NCBI GenBank assembly: GCA_003161635.1
Contig: PMOA01000018.1
Coordinates: 1 to 32,551 of the forward strand
Direction: 5' to 3'
Origin: Limisphaerales bacterium
Lineage (GTDB): Bacteria > Verrucomicrobiota > Verrucomicrobiia > Limisphaerales > UBA11358
Length of the DNA: 32,551 nucleotides
Part shown: positions 17,010 to 24,589 of the stretch, piece after piece
Position numbering within the stretch: the first letter of the stretch is position 1
Layout of the letters: every line of letters begins with the position of its first letter
Program-made: the position numbers and the translations under genes
Notes under the pieces: model-generated
The model's input: only the letters and a program-made list of their open reading frames with translations
Told to the model about the DNA's origin: nothing
The model's database searches: none

Positions 17010-17032
17010 TTAATCTTTTTCGCTTTTTAAAG

Positions 17033-17067
17033 GAGCCGGCCGGGACCAAGACCGTCCCGGCCAGCTC
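17033..17067 (-). terminator. Strong GC-rich hairpin between LamG and pseudopilin genes
   Basis: GGCCGGGAC (17038-17046) and GTCCCGGCC (17054-17062) form a perfect 9-bp stem with a 7-nt loop. GAGC/GCTC extend it by four more pairs across one C/A mismatch. It starts 41 bp past the LamG gene stop and ends 24 bp before the pseudopilin ATG. On the minus strand it is followed by only a short T stretch (CCTTTAAAAAG), so termination would be partial. It may set a step down in expression from the LamG gene to the genes below. Confidence 0.5.
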
Positions 17068-17107
17068 GTGTTAATCATGTCAATTCATGTGCTTATTTTG
17101 CACCAGA

Positions 17108-20100
17108 TTATTGTACCTTGACGCGGAAGAATTCCGCTTTATTCGTCACGCTGACTTGGAACGGTGACGCAGCACCGGCCACTGGCACCCATGGTCCGAG
17201 CAGATTGGTTGCACTCACGAGAGTGCCGCTGGGCCAACTCAAGGTGAGAGTGCCGCCACTGCCGCCGCTGTAGGTATTTGTGAGCACGACCGTGTCAATG
17301 CTCACGGCCTGAATTTGAACCCCATTGAAGTCAGGTTCCCCATTGGCACTGCCGTCCGATTGGGTGCCAGTGGGCGTTTCACCTATCACTATCGAGCCGT
17401 CGCTAACGACAACGTTCGCGAAGAGCGCAGTGTTGTCGCCGGGAGCAAACATCCAGTCCTGCTGGAACACGTTGTTTATGGTAATCCCATTAACGGTGAA
17501 CGCAGTGCCCCGGTTTGTGTCCTGGTAGGTTCCGGCCAAGCCGAACACCACCAAGTTGTATGTGCCGTTGGCCAGGTTGGTGATCACGAACTCCGTTTGC
17601 GTGTTGACATAGCCATCCAGCATCTTCGTCAAGGGGCTTGCCAGATTCGGCTGATACCAGTTTCCGGGATAATTCGTCGCCTGGAAGCTAATTCCGCTGG
17701 AGGTGACGCCATCGTCGCGGAAGCTGGTTGTGTTGGCGACCTGCCCACCAGTTATAGCGTTCCAGAAGGTTCCGCTGCCCAAGACTCCGGGGCCGCTATA
17801 TGGGGTTGATGGCATACCGTTGTTGCCGCCGCAGAAGGAGAAATTCACCGTCCAGAGACCGTTGACCGGAACTGGAGTGAGGTTAATCGTCGCAATGCTG
17901 CTGGTAACTGAACCGTAAGTATTGTTCAGCACGAGCCGGTAATCAAGCGCGTCGGCCATGGTGGTTTTGATGGTAAGGGTGCTGGAAGTGGCTCCAGACA
18001 GGTGGCTGTCATTTGCGAGGTTGTGGAAGACGCCGCCGGTGCCGCCCTGCCATTGATAACCCGGTGTCGGATAGCCCAAGCCATACGCTGTCAGAGAAAC
18101 TGACTGCCCGGCAAAGGTGTTAGCCACGCTCGTTCCCGCGATCGTCACTGGATTCTGAGAGATTACCGGAGCCGAGCCGCCGCCTTGGGCCGTGAAGTAG
18201 AGGTTCAGCACCTGGCCATCAGTGAAGGCTGAATTAAAGACTGCCACTTCGTCAATGGAACCGTCAAATATGGTGCCAGTGCCCGTCGGATGCCCACCAA
18301 TCCAAGTCGTTCCACTGCTGTTAAACGCTTCAAGACTGTTGGCTCTCGTATTAACTTTCTTCAAAACATTGGTCTTCGTGCCGTCGAAATAGCACAGATA
18401 GAGCGTGCCATTTGTGGGCGTGATTGTCAGTGCCACAAACGACCAAGTGTTGGTCGGCGGGAACAGGCCGGAATTGAAACCATTGTTGTTCCAAGTGTAA
18501 CCCAGTTCAGCTTGCCCATAGGTGGGCGAGCTGACATTCGCGTCCGTGTTGCCACCAAAACCCAAACCGGCCGCAGACGTCGGTGTGGTGTTAAACAGCA
18601 ATCCGGCACCAGTGTGTGTATCCAAGGTGGGATAGATCCAAGCGGTAATCGTCACGTTGGCGCTGCTCAGATTCAAGGGCGGAACAACCAGTGTCCCGTT
18701 GGCTGTGGCATTGGTGAAACTTGCGGCAGTATTGCCAGATTCAAACCCGACGAAAGCCGGGGATTGCGGGCCAACAATACCAACCTTCCCCACACCGGAG
18801 CCATAGACGGCATTCAAGTTATGACCACTGGAGTCATAAGCCTGATAAGTGGCGGTGGCGGGATCAACCGCCTCGTTCAAGCGCCAATAGGCCAACGGGT
18901 TGTTGGTAAAGACGTCATAGGCATAAGCCTGGCTCGGTGCGGGCGCAGCCGGATCAGCCTGCACTGTCAGCGTCGTGGGGGTGCTGTTCGTGCTGCCAAA
19001 ACTATTGGTGCCGACAAACTGATAGGTGCCGGCATCGGTCAATTGAATATTGGCCAGAGCCAAGTCATAGTTGGTGGTCACAGGCGATCCAATACCAACA
19101 AAGCCGCTGCCTTTATTTACTTGCCACACGTTGGTGATAGGCGTGCTTCCGGCAATGCCCGCATCAAAGGTTACTGAACCACCAACGAAAGTGTAAACGT
19201 TGGTCGGATTCGTATCGCGGGTCAAAACCGGCGCGACAGCCGGGTAGACAGTGACCGATACCGGCGCAGAAGTCACCGTGCCATAGCTGTTGGCCACCAC
19301 GCAATCAAGCACGAGCGTGTAGTTGGCAAGTAAGTCAACCGGAACTTCATTGAGTGTCGCGCTCGTGGCACCGGGAATATTGGTCAAAGCGCCACCGCTG
19401 CCACCATCCGTTTGCCATTGATAGGAGGTTACCGGGGAGGCGGGACTAAAAGCCTGCTCCACCACCGACAGCGGAGACGTGGCATACACGGGATTCGGCG
19501 TGGCAACCGGCTGCGAGGCTATGGGCGTATTCGGAGTGGCAACAATTTGGAAGCCAAAGATTTTGCCAGCCTGATAGCTGCCGTCAGGTTCCACGTTTTC
19601 GATCAGGATCGCGTCGTTGGTGAGGCCGTTGAAAACGATGTAATCTCCCGAACTGGTCGCGCCGGCAAGGCTGGTCGAGCTAGCGGAAACTTGCGAGAAG
19701 GTTCCGGTAAAAATGCCGTTATCCTTACAGTATATACGGGGCGTCACGTCGCCGCCGACGGTCATATTCCACCAGGAGGGATTGCCGCCGGTCACCGCTT
19801 GAATCCAATGTTCGCTGGTGCCATACCATCCGTGCCAACCTTGGACGTAAAGCACGACGGAATAACCATTGGTCGCACCCTTTGCCGCCAGCCAGGCCTG
19901 AATGTTACCCACATATTCACACGGCTTCTGGTTGCCATTTGCGCCGTAGGTTGCGCCGGCCGTCCACGCACCGGGCGGGCCCCCAGCCCAGTCGGTGGAA
20001 TCGAAGCCGTCCATCAATTTCGAGTTGGGCGAGCCATCGCTAATGTTTATATAAGCCCCGCTCGAATAAGTCGAAACAGAATCCCACTGCATGTGCAATC

Positions 20101-20386
20101 CCGAATCAACTCCCAAGGAATCCAAGATGCCGGAGCTAACATCGCCCCACCGGTCAAAGTTGTTCCAATTGGGTGCGACAAAGCCGGGAGCGCCAGCGCT
20201 TTCAACAGTAGCACCCGTCGGATCCATTGTCTTATTGGTCAAACAAGTGTATTGCGCGTTGTCAACGGGATTGCCGGTGTCATACCCGGTGAAATGCGCG
20301 CTGACTGCGATAGGCTGGGCATGCAAGGCAACGGCGCTGCCAATGAGCGCGCAAGCTGTAGCGAAAAGATGTTGTAGTTTTTTCAT
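17108..20386 (-). CDS. Very large exported Ig/LamG surface protein, probably glycan-binding
   Basis: This 1092-aa protein has a signal peptide (MKKLQHLFATACALIGSAVA, cut at LHAQ). Visible parts in order: an N-terminal beta-rich domain (about 25-285); two Ig-like domains (about 290-480, SYQWQTDGGSGG and VWQVNKGSGF); a LamG/concanavalin-type domain (about 495-735) with the usual NPLAYWRLNE and VTITAWIYP motifs and the DGSIDEVAVFNSA ending; another Ig-like domain (about 745-845, GYQWQGGTGG); a C-terminal domain (about 850-1040) resembling the N-terminal one; and a tail LSWPSGTLVSATNLLGPW...FFRVKVQ. No catalytic motif is seen. A role in holding polysaccharide at the cell surface, in place of SusD-type proteins, is an inference from LamG/Ig content and its position first after the regulators. 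Confidence 0.85.
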   Translation of the reverse strand: MKKLQHLFATACALIGSAVALHAQPIAVSAHFTGYDTGNPVDNAQYTCLTNKTMDPTGATVESAGAPGFVAPNWNNFDRWGDVSSGILDSLGVDSGLHMQWDSVSTYSSGAYINISDGSPNSKLMDGFDSTDWAGGPPGAWTAGATYGANGNQKPCEYVGNIQAWLAAKGATNGYSVVLYVQGWHGWYGTSEHWIQAVTGGNPSWWNMTVGGDVTPRIYCKDNGIFTGTFSQVSASSTSLAGATSSGDYIVFNGLTNDAILIENVEPDGSYQAGKIFGFQIVATPNTPIASQPVATPNPVYATSPLSVVEQAFSPASPVTSYQWQTDGGSGGALTNIPGATSATLNEVPVDLLANYTLVLDCVVANSYGTVTSAPVSVTVYPAVAPVLTRDTNPTNVYTFVGGSVTFDAGIAGSTPITNVWQVNKGSGFVGIGSPVTTNYDLALANIQLTDAGTYQFVGTNSFGSTNSTPTTLTVQADPAAPAPSQAYAYDVFTNNPLAYWRLNEAVDPATATYQAYDSSGHNLNAVYGSGVGKVGIVGPQSPAFVGFESGNTAASFTNATANGTLVVPPLNLSSANVTITAWIYPTLDTHTGAGLLFNTTPTSAAGLGFGGNTDANVSSPTYGQAELGYTWNNNGFNSGLFPPTNTWSFVALTITPTNGTLYLCYFDGTKTNVLKKVNTRANSLEAFNSSGTTWIGGHPTGTGTIFDGSIDEVAVFNSAFTDGQVLNLYFTAQGGGSAPVISQNPVTIAGTSVANTFAGQSVSLTAYGLGYPTPGYQWQGGTGGVFHNLANDSHLSGATSSTLTIKTTMADALDYRLVLNNTYGSVTSSIATINLTPVPVNGLWTVNFSFCGGNNGMPSTPYSGPGVLGSGTFWNAITGGQVANTTSFRDDGVTSSGISFQATNYPGNWYQPNLASPLTKMLDGYVNTQTEFVITNLANGTYNLVVFGLAGTYQDTNRGTAFTVNGITINNVFQQDWMFAPGDNTALFANVVVSDGSIVIGETPTGTQSDGSANGEPDFNGVQIQAVSIDTVVLTNTYSGGSGGTLTLSWPSGTLVSATNLLGPWVPVAGAASPFQVSVTNKAEFFRVKVQ

Positions 20387-20497
20387 ATTTGATAGGTTGT
20401 TTAAATGCTATAATGGGTTCGAGGTGACAGTTTCCTATAAAAAAGCATTAAAGTCATGTCATCAAAACTCACGACAAAACCTGATTAGGCTTGTTTC
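20387..20497 (-). promoter_or_regulatory. Likely promoter/5' region of the LamG-led operon
   Basis: These 111 bp separate the response-regulator stop from the LamG start. On the minus strand they are AT-rich and contain two TTATAG-like hexamers (around 20409-20414 and 20436-20441), either of which could serve as a -10 box. No convincing -35 element or operator repeat is seen, and no terminator for the regulator gene. The enzymes below are otherwise packed closely, so a promoter here is plausible. Confidence 0.3.
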
Positions 20498-21190
20498 TTA
20501 ACTGAGCCGCGGGCCCGTGCTGCCGACGGCACCGGGAATATGAGTGAACTTGGCTACCGCCTGGGAGCGGGAATGGACGTGCAATTTTTCGTAGATGCGC
20601 CGGATGTAAGTATTCACTGTCGGGCGACTTATCTTTAGTAATTCCGCGATTTCCTTGTAAAGATAACCGCGAGCGAGCAATTCCAGAACTTCGAGTTCCC
20701 GGGCCGAAAGCTTCATGGCCTCCGAGGGCTGATGGGCCGGTCTTTGGAAAGACTGGACGACCTTGCGCGCGATGTTGCTGCTCATCGGCGAGCCGCCGGC
20801 ATGAACCTCCTGAAGCGCCTCAATCAGTTCCGCACGGGAAACGCGCTTGAGCAGATAGCCGCAGGCACCCACTGCCAACGCATTGAAAATGTGCTCGGGA
20901 TCTTCATAGACGGTAAGCATTACGAATTGAGTGTCCGGTAATAAAGGTTTGAGCCGGCGCACACATTCGATACCGCTGATACCCGGCAGGTTGATGTCCA
21001 TTAAAACCACTGAGGGTTTTTCAATGGGCAGGGCGGCAAGCGCGGCTTCAGCACAGGCATGCCTCCCGACGCAACGAAATCCGGGGGCGCGTTGCACCCA
21101 GTCGCCGAGAAGACCCCGAGCTGGGGCGTCATCTTCCACGATGGAAACCGGGATTCGCATTTCGTTCGATTTTTCTGGTTGTTCCAACAT
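20498..21190 (-). CDS. NarL/FixJ-family response regulator (REC-LuxR HTH)
   Basis: The product (230 aa from the ATG at 21190; a TTG at 21214 would add eight residues) is a DNA-binding response regulator. The receiver domain has the acidic pair in SIVEDDAPARG, the phosphate-accepting Asp65 in VVLMDINLPG, the switch Thr in VMLTVYED and the conserved Lys in GYLLKRVS. The C-terminal LuxR-type HTH reads LSARELEVLELLARGYLYKE-IAELLKISRPTVNTYIRRIYEKL. It follows its kinase on the same strand with about 250 bp between them and is the obvious partner. It probably activates the LamG-to-fucosidase operon and perhaps the divergent GH39 gene when the kinase senses sugar; that link is inference from position. 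Confidence 0.93.
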   Translation of the reverse strand: MLEQPEKSNEMRIPVSIVEDDAPARGLLGDWVQRAPGFRCVGRHACAEAALAALPIEKPSVVLMDINLPGISGIECVRRLKPLLPDTQFVMLTVYEDPEHIFNALAVGACGYLLKRVSRAELIEALQEVHAGGSPMSSNIARKVVQSFQRPAHQPSEAMKLSARELEVLELLARGYLYKEIAELLKISRPTVNTYIRRIYEKLHVHSRSQAVAKFTHIPGAVGSTGPRLS

Positions 21191-21362
21191 AACATGGTTT
21201 AGGGCTATCAGCAATCGGGGATGCCTCTCATGAAATAGTCACATTGGCGGCCCGAAGCGGCCCGGGTCAAAGGGCCGGCAGAACCAACCCGAGAGCGAAG
21301 CTGGTGGTTTCTTTCGAAAATTGCCGGCCGAGTATGATGGTTTCCCATTGAGTACATGAGAT

Positions 21363-21391
21363 ATCTTACCGTAATTCCATTGCCGGTAGAT
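21363..21391. promoter_or_regulatory. Dyad TACCG-N12-CGGTA between kinase and regulator genes
   Basis: ATCTTACCG (363-371) and CGGTAGAT (384-391) of this 21 kb stretch form an inverted repeat with a 12-bp spacer and one bulged T. It lies 50 bp past the kinase stop, in the unusually long 250-bp gap before the response regulator. It might be an operator read by the regulator itself or an RNA hairpin. A second GC-rich hairpin (CGGCCC/GGGCCG, 21258-21277) lies in the same gap, nearer the regulator start. No other copy of the dyad was noticed in the window. Confidence 0.25.
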
Positions 21392-21440
21392 GTCGTCAAT
21401 TATCACTACATCCGCACGTCCCTGGTTTTGTTGGCTTTTC

Positions 21441-24400
21441 CTAGACCACAAATGTCTTGAGCGGCACTTTGAAGACGATCCTGGTTCCTTGCCCCGGCGC
21501 CGATTGAATCTGGCAGTGTCCGCCGATTTCCTCCATTCGGCGCGCCATGTTTTCCAGACCATTTCCCGCGGAAAGACGTGCCGAATTGTTCGGCAGATGC
21601 TCACGGGAAATATCGGATTTAAACCCCCGGCCATTGTCTTCAACAACCAGTTCGAAGGAGTTGATGCCCATCGTAAAGCGGATGGACGTTTCCGAGGCGT
21701 CGGAATGTTTGACCACGTTGTGAAGTGCTTCCTTGAAAGCCAGGAACAAATTGTGACGCACATCGGCTGTAGGCCGCCAGGACGGAAATTCCATGGGTAT
21801 ATCCAGGCGGCAGCGGATGCCGGCGGCCGCCAGCAGATCCTGAGCAAATTTCTCTAGATAACTGGTTAGTCCTTCCAAACTGTCGTGCCGCGGATTCACC
21901 GCCCACACAATTTCGTCCATCGCCCGTGTCAACTCATGCGCCACTTTATAAATCTGATTCAGACCAGCCGCGGCCTGTTCCGGTCGATCTAATTCGCTCC
22001 GGGCTGTTTCACTCAACATGCTGATGCGCGTCAGGCTCGCGCCGAGGTCGTCGTGAATGTCCTGGGCAATGCGCGAACGTTCACGCTCGATGTCGCTCTG
22101 GCGCTCGGCGCGTTCGAGCCGGCGTCGCATCCGCCGCCGCGTGTCGAACCAGACCGCGCCGCTGGCCGCCAACACTGTCGCCAGTCCACTGACAACAAGG
22201 AACCATGTTGTCTGCCAGAAATACGGCAGCACTTCAAACGCGAGGCTCGCGCCGGATTCATTCCACACGCCGTCGTTGTTGCACGCGGTTACCTGGAATG
22301 AATAGCTGCCGGGCAGGATATAATTGTAGGTGGCCACCCGTTTCCCGCCGACATTCGCCCACTCGAGGTCAAAGCCGTTCAGCCGGCATTTGAATCGCAC
22401 CATTTCCGGCGCGACAAAGCTCAAGCCAGTGTATTCAAATTCGACGTGGTGCCGGCCCGGCGGAATTTTTAGCGGCCCGGCGGCGGTGCCGTCCGCGAAC
22501 TTCTTGTCGTCTACACGCATCTCCTCGATCCGCACCGGCGGCGGCAGCGGATTCAGCTTGACGCCCGCCGGGTCCACGGCGACAAGTCCCTTCGCCGTCG
22601 CAAACCACAACCGCCCGTCCGCCGTTTTGCCGCCCGCCGATTGCAAGCCTTCCGAACATTCGAGTGTCGGCATGCCTTCATTGATGCCGTAAGTCAGAAA
22701 CGGGACCTCGGCGATTTCGCCGTCGGCGCAGCGGTTCAAATCCTTTTCGCTCGCGCGCAAAATGCCCCCGTAGGAACTCATCCATAAAAAACCGCGCCCG
22801 TCCGCTTCGATGTGGCCGATGACGCCGTTGGGCAAACCCTGCTTGCGATTGGTGACGGAAAATTTTCCGTCCTTGAACCGATCCAACCCGCCGCCGAACG
22901 TGCCAATCCACAGCGCGCCGTCACCGGCAAAATGCAGGCATTCGATGAAATCGGACGACAGCCCGTCGGACTTTTTGAACCGGCGGAAATTTCCGTCTTG
23001 CCGGCGGACCAGGCCGCCGCCCGCCGTGCCAAACCACAGTGCCCCCGACTTGTCCCGCGCGATGGCGCGGACATCGCCGAATGGCTCACCCGCAATTTCG
23101 CTGAACCTTTCGAGTTTTCCGTTTTGATAACGTAGCGCGCCCGCCGGCGTGCCGATCCAAAGTTCGTCGCGCAGGAACAAAAGTGCCGGTGTCGGCAAAT
23201 GAAAATTTTCCAGCCCCGGCGCATAATCAAAAGCATCGTCCTTCTGTGCAAACAATCCGCCGCCCCACGTGCCGGCCCAGATTTTTCCCGCGCCGTCCGC
23301 GGCCAGCGACCAAACGAAGGGGTTGCGGATGCCTTGATCCGAGTAGAAATTCGTCCAGCCGCCGTTTTGCAAGCGATACAAGCCCGCGCCTTCGGTGCCG
23401 ATCCACAACGCGCCATCAGGCGCTGGCAGCACGCAGAGCACGGGACAGCTCTTCCATTTGTCCGGCGGCGAAATGGTTTCAAGGTTGTTGGGGCGGATAA
23501 CCACCAGTCCCGCGCCGGTGCCGCACCACAGATTTTTTTCGCGGTCTTCCCACAACGAAATCACCCAGTCCGACGGCAATCCGTTGGTGCGGTCAATGTG
23601 CACCGCGGGTGTGTTTGTTGAATCGGGAAAAACTAGCCACAAACCGTCGCTCGTCGTGCCGCCCGCCAGCACGCCGGTGGAGGTTTCCAAGAAGTTCGGG
23701 ATGGTGTTCCATCCCCACGGCGCGGCCCCTAAATCGGCGGTCCATTGGCCGTCTTTCCATTTGCGGATGCCGCTGTTGCTGGCCACCCAAAACCCGCCGT
23801 CGCGACTCGCGGCAATCCCCTGAATATATGGATAGGTGGCGGGGCTAGTTGCCCCAAATTCAACGAGCTGCAACTGGCCGTGCTTGAGAACCGACACCCA
23901 GCCCTCGCGATCAACCCAAATCTGACCGTTCGCCGACTGCGCCAGGGCGACCACATTGGTGATGACCCCGGCCGGTGGGGCCAGCACCCGACCGTCCCGC
24001 ACCCTCGCGAGTTCGCCCATTTCATTCAGCAGCCAGAAGTCGCCCGTGCCGTCGGCGGTGATGGCGTAAATTTTTCCGCCGCCCCAATTTGCGCGCACCG
24101 GCACTGCGGTGAAATGGCTGTCCTTGTATTGCGATACGTCGCCACTTTCCGTGCCGATCCACAGCGTGCCGTCGGCGGCTTCAAACAGACTCGTGATACG
24201 GCTGCTGTGCAGTTCCGGCGTGTTATTGTCATCGAAAACCACGAAACGGACGCCGTCAAACCGCGCCAGTCCGTTGTAAGTGCCGACCCACAAATAGCCG
24301 TCGCGCGTCTGCACAACGGCCGTGACTTTGTTTTGTGGCAGCCCCTGCTCCACCTGCCAGGTGCGCATGAAATAACTTGGCGCGGCCGCCGCGGAAAAAA

Positions 24401-24470
24401 ATCCCACGGCAACCATTGCAAAGGTCAGCGCGAACCGGCAAAGAAATTTTTTTGCGGCGCAACGGCGCAT
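21441..24470 (-). CDS. Beta-propeller sensor histidine kinase (Reg_prop, Y_Y_Y, HisKA_3)
   Basis: This 1009-aa membrane kinase (ATG at 24470; the TTG at 24506 lacks a signal-like start) resembles the sensor half of Bacteroidetes hybrid two-component systems, but without a fused receiver or DNA-binding part. After a signal peptide (FALTFAMVAVGFFSAAAAP), the periplasmic region begins RTWQVEQGLPQNKVTAVVQT and carries many Reg_prop blades (repeats of the DGYLWVGTYNGLARFDG type) forming a beta-propeller. A Y_Y_Y domain follows (about 665-735, YNYILPGSYSFQVTACNNDG), then one transmembrane helix (about 750-775). The cytoplasmic part has the phospho-accepting His806 in RIAQDIHDDLGASLTRIS and an ATPase domain with N and G boxes (KEALHNVVKHS, VVEDNGRGF, NGLENM). 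It likely binds an oligosaccharide outside and phosphorylates the adjacent LuxR-type regulator. Confidence 0.95.
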   Translation of the reverse strand: MRRCAAKKFLCRFALTFAMVAVGFFSAAAAPSYFMRTWQVEQGLPQNKVTAVVQTRDGYLWVGTYNGLARFDGVRFVVFDDNNTPELHSSRITSLFEAADGTLWIGTESGDVSQYKDSHFTAVPVRANWGGGKIYAITADGTGDFWLLNEMGELARVRDGRVLAPPAGVITNVVALAQSANGQIWVDREGWVSVLKHGQLQLVEFGATSPATYPYIQGIAASRDGGFWVASNSGIRKWKDGQWTADLGAAPWGWNTIPNFLETSTGVLAGGTTSDGLWLVFPDSTNTPAVHIDRTNGLPSDWVISLWEDREKNLWCGTGAGLVVIRPNNLETISPPDKWKSCPVLCVLPAPDGALWIGTEGAGLYRLQNGGWTNFYSDQGIRNPFVWSLAADGAGKIWAGTWGGGLFAQKDDAFDYAPGLENFHLPTPALLFLRDELWIGTPAGALRYQNGKLERFSEIAGEPFGDVRAIARDKSGALWFGTAGGGLVRRQDGNFRRFKKSDGLSSDFIECLHFAGDGALWIGTFGGGLDRFKDGKFSVTNRKQGLPNGVIGHIEADGRGFLWMSSYGGILRASEKDLNRCADGEIAEVPFLTYGINEGMPTLECSEGLQSAGGKTADGRLWFATAKGLVAVDPAGVKLNPLPPPVRIEEMRVDDKKFADGTAAGPLKIPPGRHHVEFEYTGLSFVAPEMVRFKCRLNGFDLEWANVGGKRVATYNYILPGSYSFQVTACNNDGVWNESGASLAFEVLPYFWQTTWFLVVSGLATVLAASGAVWFDTRRRMRRRLERAERQSDIERERSRIAQDIHDDLGASLTRISMLSETARSELDRPEQAAAGLNQIYKVAHELTRAMDEIVWAVNPRHDSLEGLTSYLEKFAQDLLAAAGIRCRLDIPMEFPSWRPTADVRHNLFLAFKEALHNVVKHSDASETSIRFTMGINSFELVVEDNGRGFKSDISREHLPNNSARLSAGNGLENMARRMEEIGGHCQIQSAPGQGTRIVFKVPLKTFVV

Positions 24471-24589
24471 CGGCTTATTTTGTCCACTGCGCGGCAAAAG
24501 CCGCAAGCCAATTCAAGCTCCGTGCGGCTCATTATTTTGACGACAAGACAAAATCGCGCGCATCGACGAAACTAAGCAACTTAAACGCC
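24471..24589. promoter_or_regulatory. Divergent promoter region: kinase and GH39 genes
   Basis: The 119 bp between the start codons of the kinase (minus) and the GH39 gene (plus) must hold the promoters of both. A short perfect hairpin GCGGC-AAAA-GCCGC (24491-24504) lies just before the kinase start. No clear -35/-10 pair can be named for this phylum. Shared control of sensor and GH39 is likely from the geometry. Confidence 0.4.

Noticed and set aside
21239-21440. Reading-frame extension past the kinase containing VVIIDD, possibly a receiver remnant
   Set aside because: It is in another frame of the kinase tail, and the rest of the stretch has no receiver-domain features.
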